From Chitinophaga nivalis (GTDB taxonomy: Bacteria; Bacteroidota; Bacteroidia; Chitinophagales; Chitinophagaceae), in assembly GCF_025989125.1 (NCBI RefSeq), contig NZ_JAPDNR010000001.1:7986087-8050086 (forward strand): DNA of 64,000 nucleotides, written 5' to 3'. This document shows, in pieces, positions 7,417-14,347 of the stretch (position 1 is its first letter; each line of letters starts with the position of its first letter). A program made the translations under genes and the position numbers. The notes below the pieces were generated by a model, which did not search any database, had not been told where the DNA came from, and worked only from the letters and a program-made list of their open reading frames with translations.

Positions 7417-8486
7417 GCAGATACGGGAATTTCTGTTTTCAGGTTAAAAGATTTCAATACTTCCAGCAGGCGGAGGTTTTCTTCCGGTGTACCTACGGTG
7501 ATACGCAGACAGCCCATACACAGCTCTACCCGGGAACGGTCGCGCACTACAATACCCTGTGTAGTCAGGTATTGATAAATGCCTTTCGCATCACTGGTTC
7601 TTACCAGCACAAAATTGGCATCGCTGGGATATACTTCCAATATCTGCGGTAGCTGCTCCAGTGCGGCTGACAACAGATCGCGCTCTATGACTATTTCGCG
7701 GATCCACTCATTCACCCGGCCTACATTGTCCAGTGCCTGCAGCACCAGTTCCTGTGTAGCCTGGCTGATATTGTAAGGTGGTTTTACCTTATTGAGTACA
7801 TTGATAATATCTTCTCCGGCAAACGCCATTCCCACCCGCAATGCGGCTAGGCCCCATGCTTTGGACAGGGTTTGCAACACCACCAGGTTAGGGTATTCCG
7901 TCAGTTCCTGGATAAATGTTTTCTGGCGGGCGAAGTTGATATACGCTTCATCCACTACCACAATACCATTGAAGTTATTCAGTAATAATTCTATATCTGA
8001 TTTCCGGATGGAGTTACCTGTAGGATTATTGGGAGAGCAGACAAAAATCAGCTTGGTATGTTCATCAATCGCCTGTTGCAAAGCCGGGATATCCAGCTGA
8101 AAGTCCGGCGTGAGGCTCACTTTGCGGATCACGGCATCGTTGATGTGTGCACTCACTTCGTACATACCATAGGTAGGCGGGCAAAGCACTACATTATCTA
8201 CACCCGGATTACAAAATGCGCGGTACAATAAATCGATGGCTTCATCGCTGCCGTTGCCGATAAAGATGTTCTGCGGCGGTACGCCTTTAATATCGGCCAG
8301 CTTGTACTTTATTTTCCATTGCAACGGATCCGGATACCGGTTGTAATTCACCGGTAACGGAGAGCCGAAACTGTTTTCGTTCGCATCCAGGAAAATGGCT
8401 GCTTCTCCTTTAAATTCATCCCTGGCAGTGGAATACGGTACCAGTCTTTTTATGTTATCCCTCAGCAGGGTATCGAGATTAAACAT
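7413..8486 (-). CDS. hisC: Histidinol-phosphate aminotransferase
   Basis: This PLP class I/II aminotransferase of 357 residues converts imidazole-acetol phosphate and glutamate to histidinol phosphate. Landmarks are IFIGNGSDEAIDLLYRAF, VCSPNNPTGN, VVDEAYINFA and the PLP lysine in LQTLSKAWGLAALRVG. The 3' end overlaps the hisB start by 4 bases, which indicates translational coupling. It begins 51 bases after hisD. Residues and length are standard for HisC, and the his-operon context makes another aminotransferase role unlikely. Confidence 0.96.
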   Translation of the reverse strand: MFNLDTLLRDNIKRLVPYSTARDEFKGEAAIFLDANENSFGSPLPVNYNRYPDPLQWKIKYKLADIKGVPPQNIFIGNGSDEAIDLLYRAFCNPGVDNVVLCPPTYGMYEVSAHINDAVIRKVSLTPDFQLDIPALQQAIDEHTKLIFVCSPNNPTGNSIRKSDIELLLNNFNGIVVVDEAYINFARQKTFIQELTEYPNLVVLQTLSKAWGLAALRVGMAFAGEDIINVLNKVKPPYNISQATQELVLQALDNVGRVNEWIREIVIERDLLSAALEQLPQILEVYPSDANFVLVRTSDAKGIYQYLTTQGIVVRDRSRVELCMGCLRITVGTPEENLRLLEVLKSFNLKTEIPVSA

Positions 8487-8537
8487 CGTTATATTTTGAG
8501 ATATAGAAATTTACTGTTTTTTACCGGAAAGCGGTTG

Positions 8538-9809
8538 TTAAATATCCTCATAACGTAACCTTACTGTTACCGCATTTTTATGGGCATCCAGTCCTTCTGC
8601 AGCTGCCATTGTTTCAATGGTGTGGCCAATCTGCTCCAGGCCTTCGCGGGAGATCTGCTGGAAAGTTATTTTCTTCACAAAACTGTCCAGTGATACGCCG
8701 CTATAAGCTTTTGCATAACCGTTGGTAGGCAGCGTGTGATTGGTACCGGAAGCATAATCACCCGCACTTTCAGGTGTATAGTTACCCAGGAAAACGGAGC
8801 CGGCATTGGTAATATTGCCTGCGATGTTTAATTCATCACGACAAGCCAGGATCAGGTGCTCCGGTGCATATGCGTTGAGCATTTCCACGGCTGTACCCAT
8901 ATCCGATACCAGGATCATTTTACTGTTGTCCAGGGCCGCGGTAGCAATACCTTTACGGGAGAGCGCTTCCAGTTGTACTTTCAGGGCATTTTCCACATCG
9001 GTGATCACTTTTTCGCTGGTGGTTACCAGTACTACCTGGCTATCAGGACCGTGTTCTGCCTGTGACAGCAGATCTGCCGCCACAAATGCAGGAATACAGC
9101 TATCATCCGCCAGTACAGCTACTTCTGATGGACCGGCCGGCATATCAATGGCAATACCGCTTTTATTGACCAGCTGTTTGGCGCAGGTGACATACTGATT
9201 ACCGGGGCCAAATATTTTATATACCTGTGGTACGGATTCCGTACCAAAAGCCATGGCGCCAATTGCTTGTATACCGCCTATCGTAAAGACTTTGGAGATA
9301 CCAATCAGTTGCGCGGTATACAGAATAGCCGGGTGCAACGCGGGCGTACATAGGATAATTTCCTTACAACCCGCTATCATGGCCGGAATCCCTAACATCA
9401 GGATGGTAGAGAAAAGCGGCGCCGAACCACCGGGAATGTATAAGCCTACTTTTTCAATCGGCACAGATTTACGCCAGCACTGTACGCCTGGCATGGTGGT
9501 AATCACCTGTGGTGTTTCCTGCTGGGCACGGTGAAAGGTTTCTATATTACGGGCTGCCTGCCGGATGGCGTCTTTCAGTACCGGATCCAACGTAGCTTCT
9601 GCCTGCAGGAAGGCTGCCGGTTGTACCAGCAAATCATCCAGGGTCACCTTATCAAAGGCGGCGGCATATTTTCTGACAGCCGCATCGCCATTCTCCCTTA
9701 CATCATTCAATATGTTTCCTACCTGTTGTTCCAGGGCGGATGTATCCATTACAGGCCGCTGCAGTAAAGCGTTCCAGGTGGAGCTATCCGGAAATTTTAT
9801 GATTTGCAT
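8538..9809 (-). CDS. hisD: Histidinol dehydrogenase
   Basis: This zinc- and NAD-dependent enzyme oxidises L-histidinol to L-histidine in two steps. Its 423 residues are typical. Visible landmarks are GLYIPGGSAPLFSTILMLGIPA, FGPGNQYVTCAKQLV, the signature PAGPSEVAVLADDS, and SQAEHGPDSQVVLVT with the zinc and catalytic residues. YAPEHLIL and ESAGDYASGTNHTLPTNGYA follow near the C-terminus. It starts 12 bases after hisG and is part of the hisGDCB operon. Confidence 0.97.
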   Translation of the reverse strand: MQIIKFPDSSTWNALLQRPVMDTSALEQQVGNILNDVRENGDAAVRKYAAAFDKVTLDDLLVQPAAFLQAEATLDPVLKDAIRQAARNIETFHRAQQETPQVITTMPGVQCWRKSVPIEKVGLYIPGGSAPLFSTILMLGIPAMIAGCKEIILCTPALHPAILYTAQLIGISKVFTIGGIQAIGAMAFGTESVPQVYKIFGPGNQYVTCAKQLVNKSGIAIDMPAGPSEVAVLADDSCIPAFVAADLLSQAEHGPDSQVVLVTTSEKVITDVENALKVQLEALSRKGIATAALDNSKMILVSDMGTAVEMLNAYAPEHLILACRDELNIAGNITNAGSVFLGNYTPESAGDYASGTNHTLPTNGYAKAYSGVSLDSFVKKITFQQISREGLEQIGHTIETMAAAEGLDAHKNAVTVRLRYEDI

Positions 9810-9821
9810 GTTTGTATCAGT

Positions 9822-10676
9822 TTAGATCACCATTTTTTCGATGGGTACTACCAGAATGCCTTGTGCACCGGCGGCTTTGAGGTTTTCGATAATGTCCCAG
9901 AATTCATTTTCATTCAGTACGGAATGTACAGAACTCCAGCCTGCCTCCGCCAAAGGTAATACTGTCGGGCTTTTCATTCCCGGCAGCAGACTGATGATCT
10001 CCTGCAGTTTATCATTAGGTGCATTCAGCAGGATGTATTTATTGTTTTTGGCTTTCCGCACTGCCTGGATACGGAAGAGCAGTTTATCGAGCAGCTGCTG
10101 CTGGGCAGGTTGCAGGTTGTGGCAGGCCGCCAGCACCGCTTCTGATTTCAGTACTGTTTCCACTTCCTTGAGACCATTCATAAACAAGGTAGAGCCGCTG
10201 CTCACCAGGTCGCAGATGGCATCTGCCAGCCCAATACCAGGCGCTATTTCCACCGATCCGCTGATCTCATGGATTTCGGCGGTAATGCCATTACGTTGCA
10301 GGAATTCTTCCACAATCACCGGATAACTGGTCGCAATCCGTTTGTTGTGCAGGTCCTGTACGGAATTGTATTCGATGGATTTCTCCACAGCCATGGAGAG
10401 ACGGCATTTACCGAATCCCAGTTTTTGTACGATGTTAACTTGCTTTTTCTTCTCCAGCACCACATTCTCCCCTACAATACCAATATCAGCTACCCCGTCC
10501 TCAATATATTGCGGGATATCATCATCCCGCAGGAAGAACACTTCCAGCGGAAAGTTGGTGGCTTCTGTTTTCAGCTTATTAACACCGTTGTTGATGTCGA
10601 TGCCGCATTCCTTCAATAGTTTGATGGAATCATCGTGCAGGCGGCCGGATTTCTGGATGGCGATTTTCAGTTTCAT
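9822..10676 (-). CDS. hisG: ATP phosphoribosyltransferase, long form
   Basis: This is the first and committed enzyme of histidine synthesis, joining PRPP and ATP. At 284 residues it is the long HisG form, with two periplasmic-binding-like catalytic lobes and a C-terminal regulatory domain (about 210-284) that binds histidine. Catalytic-part landmarks are IAIQKSGRL at the N-terminus, DDIPQYIEDGVADIGIVGENVV, and DAICDLVSSGSTLFMNGLKEVE. The C-terminal domain contains LPGMKSPTVLPLA. No hisZ is needed by this form. It is the first structural gene after the His leader, 14 bases downstream of the terminator U-run. Confidence 0.97.
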   Translation of the reverse strand: MKLKIAIQKSGRLHDDSIKLLKECGIDINNGVNKLKTEATNFPLEVFFLRDDDIPQYIEDGVADIGIVGENVVLEKKKQVNIVQKLGFGKCRLSMAVEKSIEYNSVQDLHNKRIATSYPVIVEEFLQRNGITAEIHEISGSVEIAPGIGLADAICDLVSSGSTLFMNGLKEVETVLKSEAVLAACHNLQPAQQQLLDKLLFRIQAVRKAKNNKYILLNAPNDKLQEIISLLPGMKSPTVLPLAEAGWSSVHSVLNENEFWDIIENLKAAGAQGILVVPIEKMVI

Positions 10677-10689
10677 CTTTGGGTGAAAT

Positions 10690-10720
10690 AAAAAAGGGGC
10701 TTACCGTTCTGGTAAGCCCC
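10690..10720 (-). terminator. his attenuator (intrinsic terminator upstream of hisG)
   Basis: On the minus strand GGGGCTTACC (10711-10720) pairs perfectly with GGTAAGCCCC (10696-10705) around a five-base loop, followed by six U (10695-10690). It sits between the His leader peptide and hisG, 14 bases before the hisG ATG at 10676. A strong terminator so close to the first gene only makes sense if it is conditional. Confidence 0.92.
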
Positions 10721-10776
10721 TGATGATGATCTAATATGGTGATACACATAAACATCCCAGCCTACCGGTGTGGTAA
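10711..10776 (-). promoter_or_regulatory. his leader switch: competing 1:2 and 2:3 pairings
   Basis: In the minus-strand RNA, CTTACC and GGTAGG form a hairpin around ACACC (about 10760-10776) that overlaps the leader stop codon. The segment GGTAGGCT (10759-10766) can instead pair with GGCTTACC (10711-10718), the 5' arm of the terminator, giving eight pairs including two G-U. That is the expected antiterminator, favoured when a ribosome stalls on the His codons. The fold was found by eye and is weaker than the trp one. Confidence 0.7.
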
Positions 10777-10815
10777 GAAATGATGATGGTGATGGATATG
10801 TATGTTAGTAATCAT
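10762..10815 (-). CDS. hisL: his operon leader peptide
   Basis: This 17-residue peptide, MITNIHIHHHHHFLPHR, ends in TAG. It has seven His codons, five of them in a row (residues 8-12). It precedes the competing hairpins and the terminator before hisG, and would act as a sensor of charged tRNA-His. The length is the same as the trp leader in this window. No Shine-Dalgarno sequence is visible. The mixture of CAT and CAC codons argues against a simple repeat expansion. Confidence 0.92.
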   Translation of the reverse strand: MITNIHIHHHHHFLPHR

Positions 10816-10826
10816 AATGTCGAGTG

Positions 10827-10856
10827 CAAAAATAGTAAGTAAAATGATAAATCAAA
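10827..10856 (-). promoter_or_regulatory. Candidate his operon promoter (Bacteroidota type)
   Basis: On the minus strand TTTG (10853-10856) and TATTTTTG (10827-10834) are separated by 18 bases. The second matches TAnnTTTG exactly. The predicted start lies near 10820, only about 5 bases before the hisL ATG at 10815, so the leader peptide would be translated from an almost leaderless mRNA end. Spacing and match are good, but transcription start data are absent. Confidence 0.65.
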
Positions 10857-11048
10857 GTAAATTTTTTGTGAAGTATACATATTATAATAAATCCTGCTTA
10901 CCGGAGGATATTCCCCCCTCCGGTGCTAATATATCCATGGCATTAGCAAACCATGCAGGATAACCGACAGTTACTGCCGGCCACCGGTCATTTATAACCA
11001 TATCATTCACCGGCTATATCAATAAGCCGATGTAACGGTATATTATAA

Positions 11049-11189
11049 ATGCAGGAAAGCGTTTTTTATACAGACAACGACTGTGTTAGCAAAGAATATA
11101 AGCAGGTGTCCTATAACCAGGGGCAACGCACTGCAGTAATGCACGGCAATATTACAGACTGGTACTGCGATAAAAACATACGTTCTTAA
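11049..11189 (+). CDS. Possible small protein, 46 aa, function unknown
   Basis: An ATG at 11049 opens 46 codons ending in TAA at 11187-11189. The peptide starts MQESVFYTDNDCVSKEYKQ and continues with a hydrophilic sequence that has a second cysteine in DWYCDKN near the C-terminus. It has no signal peptide or membrane segment. The composition looks protein-like, but an open frame of this length can occur by chance, and no convincing promoter or ribosome site was seen. It is not homologous to anything I recognise. Confidence 0.25.
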   Translation: MQESVFYTDNDCVSKEYKQVSYNQGQRTAVMHGNITDWYCDKNIRS

Positions 11190-11488
11190 AAATGAATGAC
11201 CTGTAAAGTTGGTACTTTCCTATCTGCAATTGCAATTTATTATCGTTTAGTCATTAACGTTATACATCCTTTCTATTTTTTTCTCCATACAAATTGATTC
11301 TTTGATTTCCTGTCAGACATTCCCCTTGTCGGGCACTCGATATCGGTGACAACACCTAATATCCGGACTATTTCAAGCAGATACAGAGCGGTCATTCCAT
11401 TGATATATAACGACTTCTATGTGACCAGTGGTCAGCCATCCTGCTCTTTTGCAAACAATCTGTTAATACATTTCTTCATCTAAAAAAA

Positions 11489-11517
11489 TTAGCTTTATTT
11501 TGCTAATATAATTAGCA
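11489..11517 (+). promoter_or_regulatory. Palindromic operator candidate upstream of the UmuD-like gene
   Basis: TGCTAAT-ATA-ATTAGCA (11501-11517) is a perfect 7-base inverted repeat with a 3-base spacer. A third half-site, ATTAGC, lies at 11489-11494, so three half-sites alternate in orientation within 29 bases. They end 18 bases before the ATG at 11536. The position fits a repressor site over the promoter. A LexA-type SOS repressor is an attractive guess given the genes downstream, but no repressor was shown to bind it. Confidence 0.55.
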
Positions 11518-11535
11518 TTTTAAAATAGTAATTAT

Positions 11536-11925
11536 ATGGAAGCATTGAAGGTAAGTAACACGCATATCCGCCTGCCGGTACTTAGCAGCCCGGATGAACC
11601 CGAGCTGGCCACAGATCTTTCCTATATGCTGCACCCTAGTCCCGGCCACACCTTTGTTGTACGGGTAAAAGGCGACAGTATGGTGGAAGCGCATATGCCG
11701 GATGGTTGTATGGCAGTCGTAGACCGCAGCAGACGCCCGGCTACCGGTGATATTATTGTAGCCCTGCTGGATGGGGACTATACCATAAAGCGACTGGTAA
11801 AAGCCGGCCGGCACTGGGTATTACATCCGGAGAATACTTTTTATAAACCGATTATGATCACAGAAGAAACAGATTTTCAGGTGTGGGGCGTTGTTATCGC
11901 CATTATCATAGATGTGTGTAAATAA
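11536..11925 (+). CDS. UmuD-like S24 family peptidase
   Basis: This 129-residue protein resembles UmuD, the LexA-fold peptidase that is part of error-prone polymerase V. The catalytic serine is in VKGDSMVEA (Ser48) and the general-base lysine in TIKRLVKAG (Lys85). The 37-residue spacing equals that in E. coli UmuD (Ser60/Lys97). The N-terminal arm is about 12 residues shorter than in UmuD and contains no Cys-Gly or Ala-Gly cleavage pair, so it may be already in the processed form or may not self-cleave. No umuC follows; instead come a 164-aa unknown protein and an SRAP protein. Recognition is at family level. Confidence 0.85.
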   Translation: MEALKVSNTHIRLPVLSSPDEPELATDLSYMLHPSPGHTFVVRVKGDSMVEAHMPDGCMAVVDRSRRPATGDIIVALLDGDYTIKRLVKAGRHWVLHPENTFYKPIMITEETDFQVWGVVIAIIIDVCK

Positions 11926-11942
11926 GGGAAAAAATCTGTCAC

Positions 11943-12437
11943 ATGTACCAACCTTTAGCATTACTGTCACCCGAGCTGGTAACAGCGTTACTGGAAAATG
12001 GCTTTACCCTGTTCGTACGGCAGCGGTATGAAGTCGCCAGAAATCAAACAGATCATCAGATCAAAGAAATTTTTCTGATTACCCCCTATAAAAATATTGG
12101 TGAAGCCAATCTTCACTTTCAGCACATTCGGTTTGATGCCCGGAAATATATTTATCAGTCGCATCACAAAGAGGAAATAGATAAGTTATATGTAGCCGCC
12201 GCGCAGCCGGCCGGGTATAAAGTATATGCCGCCCTGCTGCAGGATGAAGTATGGGAGCCGCCCCTGCAACTGGAAAACCGGGTACGGAAGTATATCGCCG
12301 GAAAAACATCCTGGAAGCCGGACCGGAAAGAAAAGATCGACGCCACCCTATCGCTGCGTTACGGTGAATTGTATTGCCACCTGCATTACGGAGAAGAAGA
12401 ATTAGCAGTACCTTTATCTGTTATAGAAGAATATTAA
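11943..12437 (+). CDS. Hypothetical protein, 164 aa
   Basis: I do not recognise this protein. It is soluble with no signal peptide or membrane segment, and has mixed alpha/beta character with many charged residues (for example KSHHKEEIDK-like and KTSWKPDRKEK stretches). Its ATG is 17 bases after the UmuD-like stop and its stop is 8 bases before the SRAP start codon, so the three genes form a tight operon. Position suggests a role linked to DNA damage or SOS mutagenesis, but nothing in the sequence itself shows this. Confidence 0.75.
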   Translation: MYQPLALLSPELVTALLENGFTLFVRQRYEVARNQTDHQIKEIFLITPYKNIGEANLHFQHIRFDARKYIYQSHHKEEIDKLYVAAAQPAGYKVYAALLQDEVWEPPLQLENRVRKYIAGKTSWKPDRKEKIDATLSLRYGELYCHLHYGEEELAVPLSVIEEY

Positions 12438-12445
12438 TCCATCAT

Positions 12446-13198
12446 ATGTGTTACGATATTGCCTTTCATACCACTATAGAGAGTATCTTCCAATACCTGC
12501 CTGCCCTGAAAAGAGGAGGTCAGCCACCGGCAGGTTTTAATGCCACCTATCATAAAATAGGCATGTCTTTTCCGCAATGGCCGGTTGTTGTGAATAACAA
12601 TGGGCTGCAGCTGGACTATTACACCTGGGGGCCTGTTCCCAAAATGCTGAATACACCCGAAAAGGTGAAAAAACAACGGCAAATGTTCCTCAATGCCCGC
12701 AGTGAAAAAGTATTGGAAAACGGTACCATGTGGAACGCTATCCGGCATCAGCGTTGCCTGATACCAGCCACTGGTTTCTTTGAATACCGGCAGATACCAG
12801 GCTGGAAAAACAAAGTAGCTTATTACATCCGGCCCAAAGAACAGGAACTGTTTTTTATTGCCGGCCTGTGGGCTTTGTCTAACTCCTGGGATGTGGATAA
12901 ACCCGATCGTATACCTACTTTCACCCTGCTCACCCGCAGCGCCAATCCGGTGATGGCGCAGATACATAATGGCGGCGATAATGCCGGCAGAATGCCGTTG
13001 ATGATGCCCAATGACCTGGCACAGGAATGGTTACATACCGATATAACTGATACGGATATACGTAATTTACTGCAATACGAACAGCCTTCCCACGCACTCG
13101 ACTACTGGCCGGTGAATTCTGTACGGAAAGTGAAACCTGATGACGCTACAGTCATTGCACCTGTTCAATACGAAGGATTACCTGCACTCACAGTTTAA
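12446..13198 (+). CDS. SRAP domain protein (HMCES/YedK family)
   Basis: SRAP proteins form a thiazolidine DNA-protein crosslink with abasic sites in single-stranded DNA and protect them. The family needs Cys2 after removal of Met1; the start MCYDIAF at 12446 gives exactly this, which decides against an in-frame extension upstream. Other family residues are NARSEKV (83-89), the glutamate in TGFFEYRQ (Glu113), and the histidine in AQIHN (His174) followed by GRMPLMMP. Between His174 and RMP there are 7 residues (NGGDNAG) where I recall many homologues having a shorter link. It is 250 residues and last in the UmuD-like operon. Confidence 0.92.
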   Translation: MCYDIAFHTTIESIFQYLPALKRGGQPPAGFNATYHKIGMSFPQWPVVVNNNGLQLDYYTWGPVPKMLNTPEKVKKQRQMFLNARSEKVLENGTMWNAIRHQRCLIPATGFFEYRQIPGWKNKVAYYIRPKEQELFFIAGLWALSNSWDVDKPDRIPTFTLLTRSANPVMAQIHNGGDNAGRMPLMMPNDLAQEWLHTDITDTDIRNLLQYEQPSHALDYWPVNSVRKVKPDDATVIAPVQYEGLPALTV

Positions 13199-13214
13199 AA
13201 CATTACGGCCACTG

Positions 13215-13553
13215 TCAGCTAAGCGGGTGGCCGGCTTTCCATTCACGGATCACTTCCAGTAATGTGTCCACTACTTTTTGTTTAGCCTGTAATTCTTCCT
13301 GTAATACCGCAATCATACTTTTCATTTCCTGCCAGGTATCAATAGCCGGCTCCTGTCTGGCATGGCAGGTAAAAAGTGTTGTCAGCGGCGTTTGCAGAAT
13401 CGCCGCAATTTTTTCCAACCGGTCTACGGTAATATTCACCTGACCGTTCTCTATTTTGCAATAGGCATTCTGCGAAATATCCAGTTCATGTGCGAGATAC
13501 TCCTGGGTGAGATTGCGTTCTATACGAAGCCGTCTGATCATATCAGCTACCAT
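13215..13553 (-). CDS. XRE-family transcriptional regulator
   Basis: This 112-residue protein has an N-terminal Cro/C1-type helix-turn-helix: MIRRLRIERNLTQEYLAHELDISQNAYCKIENGQ-like residues cover about 5-40, followed by VDRLEKIAAILQTPLTTLF. The C-terminal third (about 75-108) is predicted helical with heptad-like spacing (MKSMIAVLQEELQAKQKVVD) and may dimerise. It is convergent with the SRAP gene, with 16 bases between their ends. Its target is unknown; the palindromes at 11501 and 13827 are candidates only by proximity. Confidence 0.85.
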   Translation of the reverse strand: MVADMIRRLRIERNLTQEYLAHELDISQNAYCKIENGQVNITVDRLEKIAAILQTPLTTLFTCHARQEPAIDTWQEMKSMIAVLQEELQAKQKVVDTLLEVIREWKAGHPLS

Positions 13554-13890
13554 GGGGTGATGCTTTTTAGCAGTAAAGGATCATAATACAAACAATCTGC
13601 AATACAGGATAAATAGATTAGCCACTGTAAAATTAGGAATAAATTAAACATCCACGCTATAGGCAGGTAAATAATTAATCCGCAACTTTGTCTTCGTTGA
13701 AAAGCACATTTCTAACCCCAAAAAGAAGAGCCAATTGTCAAACTTCAGCGAGATGAGCACTGTTACACCTGTTTCATAAACCGAAACATCATACGTTCAC
13801 TTCTCAGATATTTCAAGTACTAATTGAATGGTAATATTACCATTACCCATTGTTTATTATTCATTTATATAAACCTCAAAAACACACATC
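13554..13890. other. Intergenic region with 18-bp palindrome
   Basis: About 337 bases between the divergent XRE regulator and the small secreted protein. The most notable element is a perfect palindrome at 13827-13844 (listed separately). CAACTTTG near 13690 is one mismatch from the Bacteroidota -7 element but lacks a clear partner upstream. No tRNA, small ORF or terminator was recognised. Confidence 0.6.
13827..13844. repeat. Perfect 18-bp palindrome AATGGTAATATTACCATT
   Basis: The sequence is its own reverse complement with no spacer. It lies 47 bases before the ATG of the secreted protein at 13891 and about 275 bases upstream of the divergent XRE regulator gene. The size and symmetry suggest binding of a dimeric regulator, but a chance AT-rich palindrome is possible. 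Confidence 0.5.
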
Positions 13891-14250
13891 ATGAAAAGCA
13901 TCTTCAATGCTAAAACAGCCATCGTGGCATGTTTAGCAGTAACGGTGATTACACTTTCCAGTTTCACCCATTCCAAAAACTCCGCTTTACTGGGCAAAGG
14001 AAAAGTAGTAGACAATAATCTGCCAGCTGTTATAGCCAGCGGTTCCGATCAGACTACCTTTATTACACCTTATCCTACTACACTGATCATTCGCCCAACC
14101 TTGTACATTATCAGGATTACGGCCCTGCGCACTGCCATCCTGGATTATCCAACTGCTGACATCATCACCCAACCAGGCGGCCCTATTGCCCGTCCGGGTA
14201 TACTGAATGAACAGCAACTGCTGGATAGCAAAATGCGTAGCCTCGATTAA
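13891..14250 (+). CDS. Small secreted protein, 119 aa, function unknown
   Basis: It begins MKSIFNAKTAIVACLAVTV followed by ITLSSFTHS, a typical Sec signal peptide cleaved near residue 26-28. The mature part is about 90 residues, rich in Thr, Ile and Pro, with a short hydrophobic segment TLIIRPTLYIIRITALRTAIL in the middle and no cysteine. I do not recognise a family. A strong terminator follows at 14261-14317, so it is probably a single-gene transcript. It lies just upstream of the DUF5819/SdpA-like and HTTM pair, for which it might be a partner or substrate. Confidence 0.7.
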   Translation: MKSIFNAKTAIVACLAVTVITLSSFTHSKNSALLGKGKVVDNNLPAVIASGSDQTTFITPYPTTLIIRPTLYIIRITALRTAILDYPTADIITQPGGPIARPGILNEQQLLDSKMRSLD

Positions 14251-14260
14251 ACCATCAACC

Positions 14261-14317
14261 GGCTATCAGTTTTCCGCGTTTTCCTGCCAGGAAAAACGGA
14301 AGCTGATAGCCTTTTTT
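14261..14317 (+). terminator. Intrinsic terminator after the small secreted protein
   Basis: GGCTATCAG (14261-14269) pairs perfectly with CTGATAGCC (14303-14311), followed by six T (14312-14317). The interior adds a second stem (TTTTCC with GGAAAA) and a CCG/CGG pair, so the whole 51-base stretch folds as a long hairpin. It separates the 119-aa gene from the membrane pair starting at 14348. Confidence 0.85.
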
Positions 14318-14347
14318 GATGAGGTGATAACTGTATAATTTTTTTGT

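Larger units (their letters stand above)
10857..11535. other. Intergenic region between his operon and UmuD-like gene
   Basis: About 680 bases without a recognised gene. The his promoter lies at the left end and a palindromic operator candidate at 11489-11517. In between is one possible 46-codon ORF (11049-11189, listed separately). No tRNA, terminator or IS end was recognised. The right part (11190-11480) is AT-rich and shows no other structure that I can support. Confidence 0.6.

Noticed and set aside
10779..10797. CAT/CAC run considered as a simple-sequence repeat
   Set aside because: It is in frame behind an ATG, has mixed His codons and precedes an attenuator, so it is better explained as the his leader peptide.
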